This document shows, in pieces, positions 63,920 through 64,000 of a stretch of 64,000 nucleotides of DNA. The DNA comes from Paraburkholderia solisilvae. Lineage in GTDB: Bacteria > Pseudomonadota > Gammaproteobacteria > Burkholderiales > Burkholderiaceae. Position numbers and translations under genes: made by a program. Under the pieces are notes generated by a model. The model ran no database searches. It saw only the letters and a list, made by a program, of their open reading frames with translations, and had not been told where the DNA came from. The stretch is from the NCBI RefSeq assembly GCF_902859875.1, contig NZ_CADIKF010000004.1:169857-233856 (forward strand). The letters are read 5' to 3'. Within the stretch, counting starts at the first letter, position 1. Each line of letters opens with the position of its first letter.

Positions 63920-64000
63920 GCCTGACGATTACCTACTTTCACACGGGCAATCCGCACTATCATCGGCGTGGAGTCGTTTCACGGTCCTGTTCGGGATGGG
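63920..64000 (-). rRNA. rrf: 5S ribosomal RNA (3' part)
   Basis: The minus strand reads CCCATCCCGAACAGGACCGT and ends GTAATCGTCAGGC, matching the beta-proteobacterial 5S rRNA. About 81 of roughly 113 nt are inside the window, the 5' end lying beyond base 64000. An rRNA operon (16S-23S-5S) should follow outside the window. Confidence 0.96.

Overview
The window is a high-GC (roughly 64%) stretch of a Burkholderiaceae chromosome, most likely Burkholderia sensu lato (Paraburkholderia/Caballeronia-like) and most likely the main chromosome. This rests on gene order and protein character: PP0621 next to a CcsA-like protein and ffh, ispB/tRNA-Pro/pilBCD/coaE/zapD/yacG, argJ/secA/lpxC, and a complete dcw cluster with a peroxiredoxin between ftsZ and lpxC. 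No phage, insertion sequence, integrase, CRISPR array or toxin-antitoxin locus was seen. The content is core housekeeping, and the unusual material is mostly in intergenic DNA.

Layout: 1-3.4 kb holds the end of a DUF3426 protein, tpx, a PfkB nucleoside/sugar kinase, a glycine-zipper lipoprotein and a Lys/Ala-repeat histone H1-like protein. 3.9-9.2 kb holds class Ia ribonucleotide reductase (nrdB and nrdA, minus strand) with a sigma70-type promoter overlapped by two NrdR-like boxes 31 bp apart and a leader of about 466 nt. 9.3-13.7 kb holds ampD, a 13-bp minisatellite, PP0621, a CcsA/YpjD-like protein, ffh and hpt. 13.8-18 kb holds marC, proS, rppH and a CNP1-like lipoprotein. 18-21.4 kb holds proB, obgE, rpmA and rplU. 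21.5-30.1 kb (plus strand) holds ispB, tRNA-Pro(CGG), a CorC/HlyC-type transporter, pilB-pilC-pilD, coaE, zapD and yacG. 30.2-36.7 kb holds a Nudix hydrolase, a DUF815 ATPase, argJ and secA, with dciA facing the other way.

36.9-56.5 kb holds lpxC, a peroxiredoxin and the complete division/cell-wall cluster, transcribed on the minus strand as mraZ-rsmH-ftsL-ftsI-murE-murF-mraY-murD-ftsW-murG-murC-ddl-ftsQ-ftsA-ftsZ. Most junctions are 4-bp ATGA overlaps. It is headed by a TTGACC/TAAAGT promoter and four 10-bp-spaced GTG repeats that look like a MraZ operator. This cluster supplies every cytoplasmic step from UDP-MurNAc to lipid II plus the FtsQ/L/I/W/A/Z divisome proteins. 56.8-63.7 kb holds coq7, a long-chain acyl-CoA ligase, a molybdopterin oxidoreductase and an M20 amidohydrolase. 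The window ends inside a 5S rRNA on the minus strand, so an rRNA operon lies just beyond.

The items most worth a second look are two independent 13-bp-period tandem repeats (9998-10153 and 59984-60097), the NrdR-type control region with a long nrdA leader, a Gly-rich linker before the C-terminal cysteines of NrdA, overlapping alternative hairpins upstream of the H1-like gene, and the MraZ-type operator. I found no convincing new multi-gene system.
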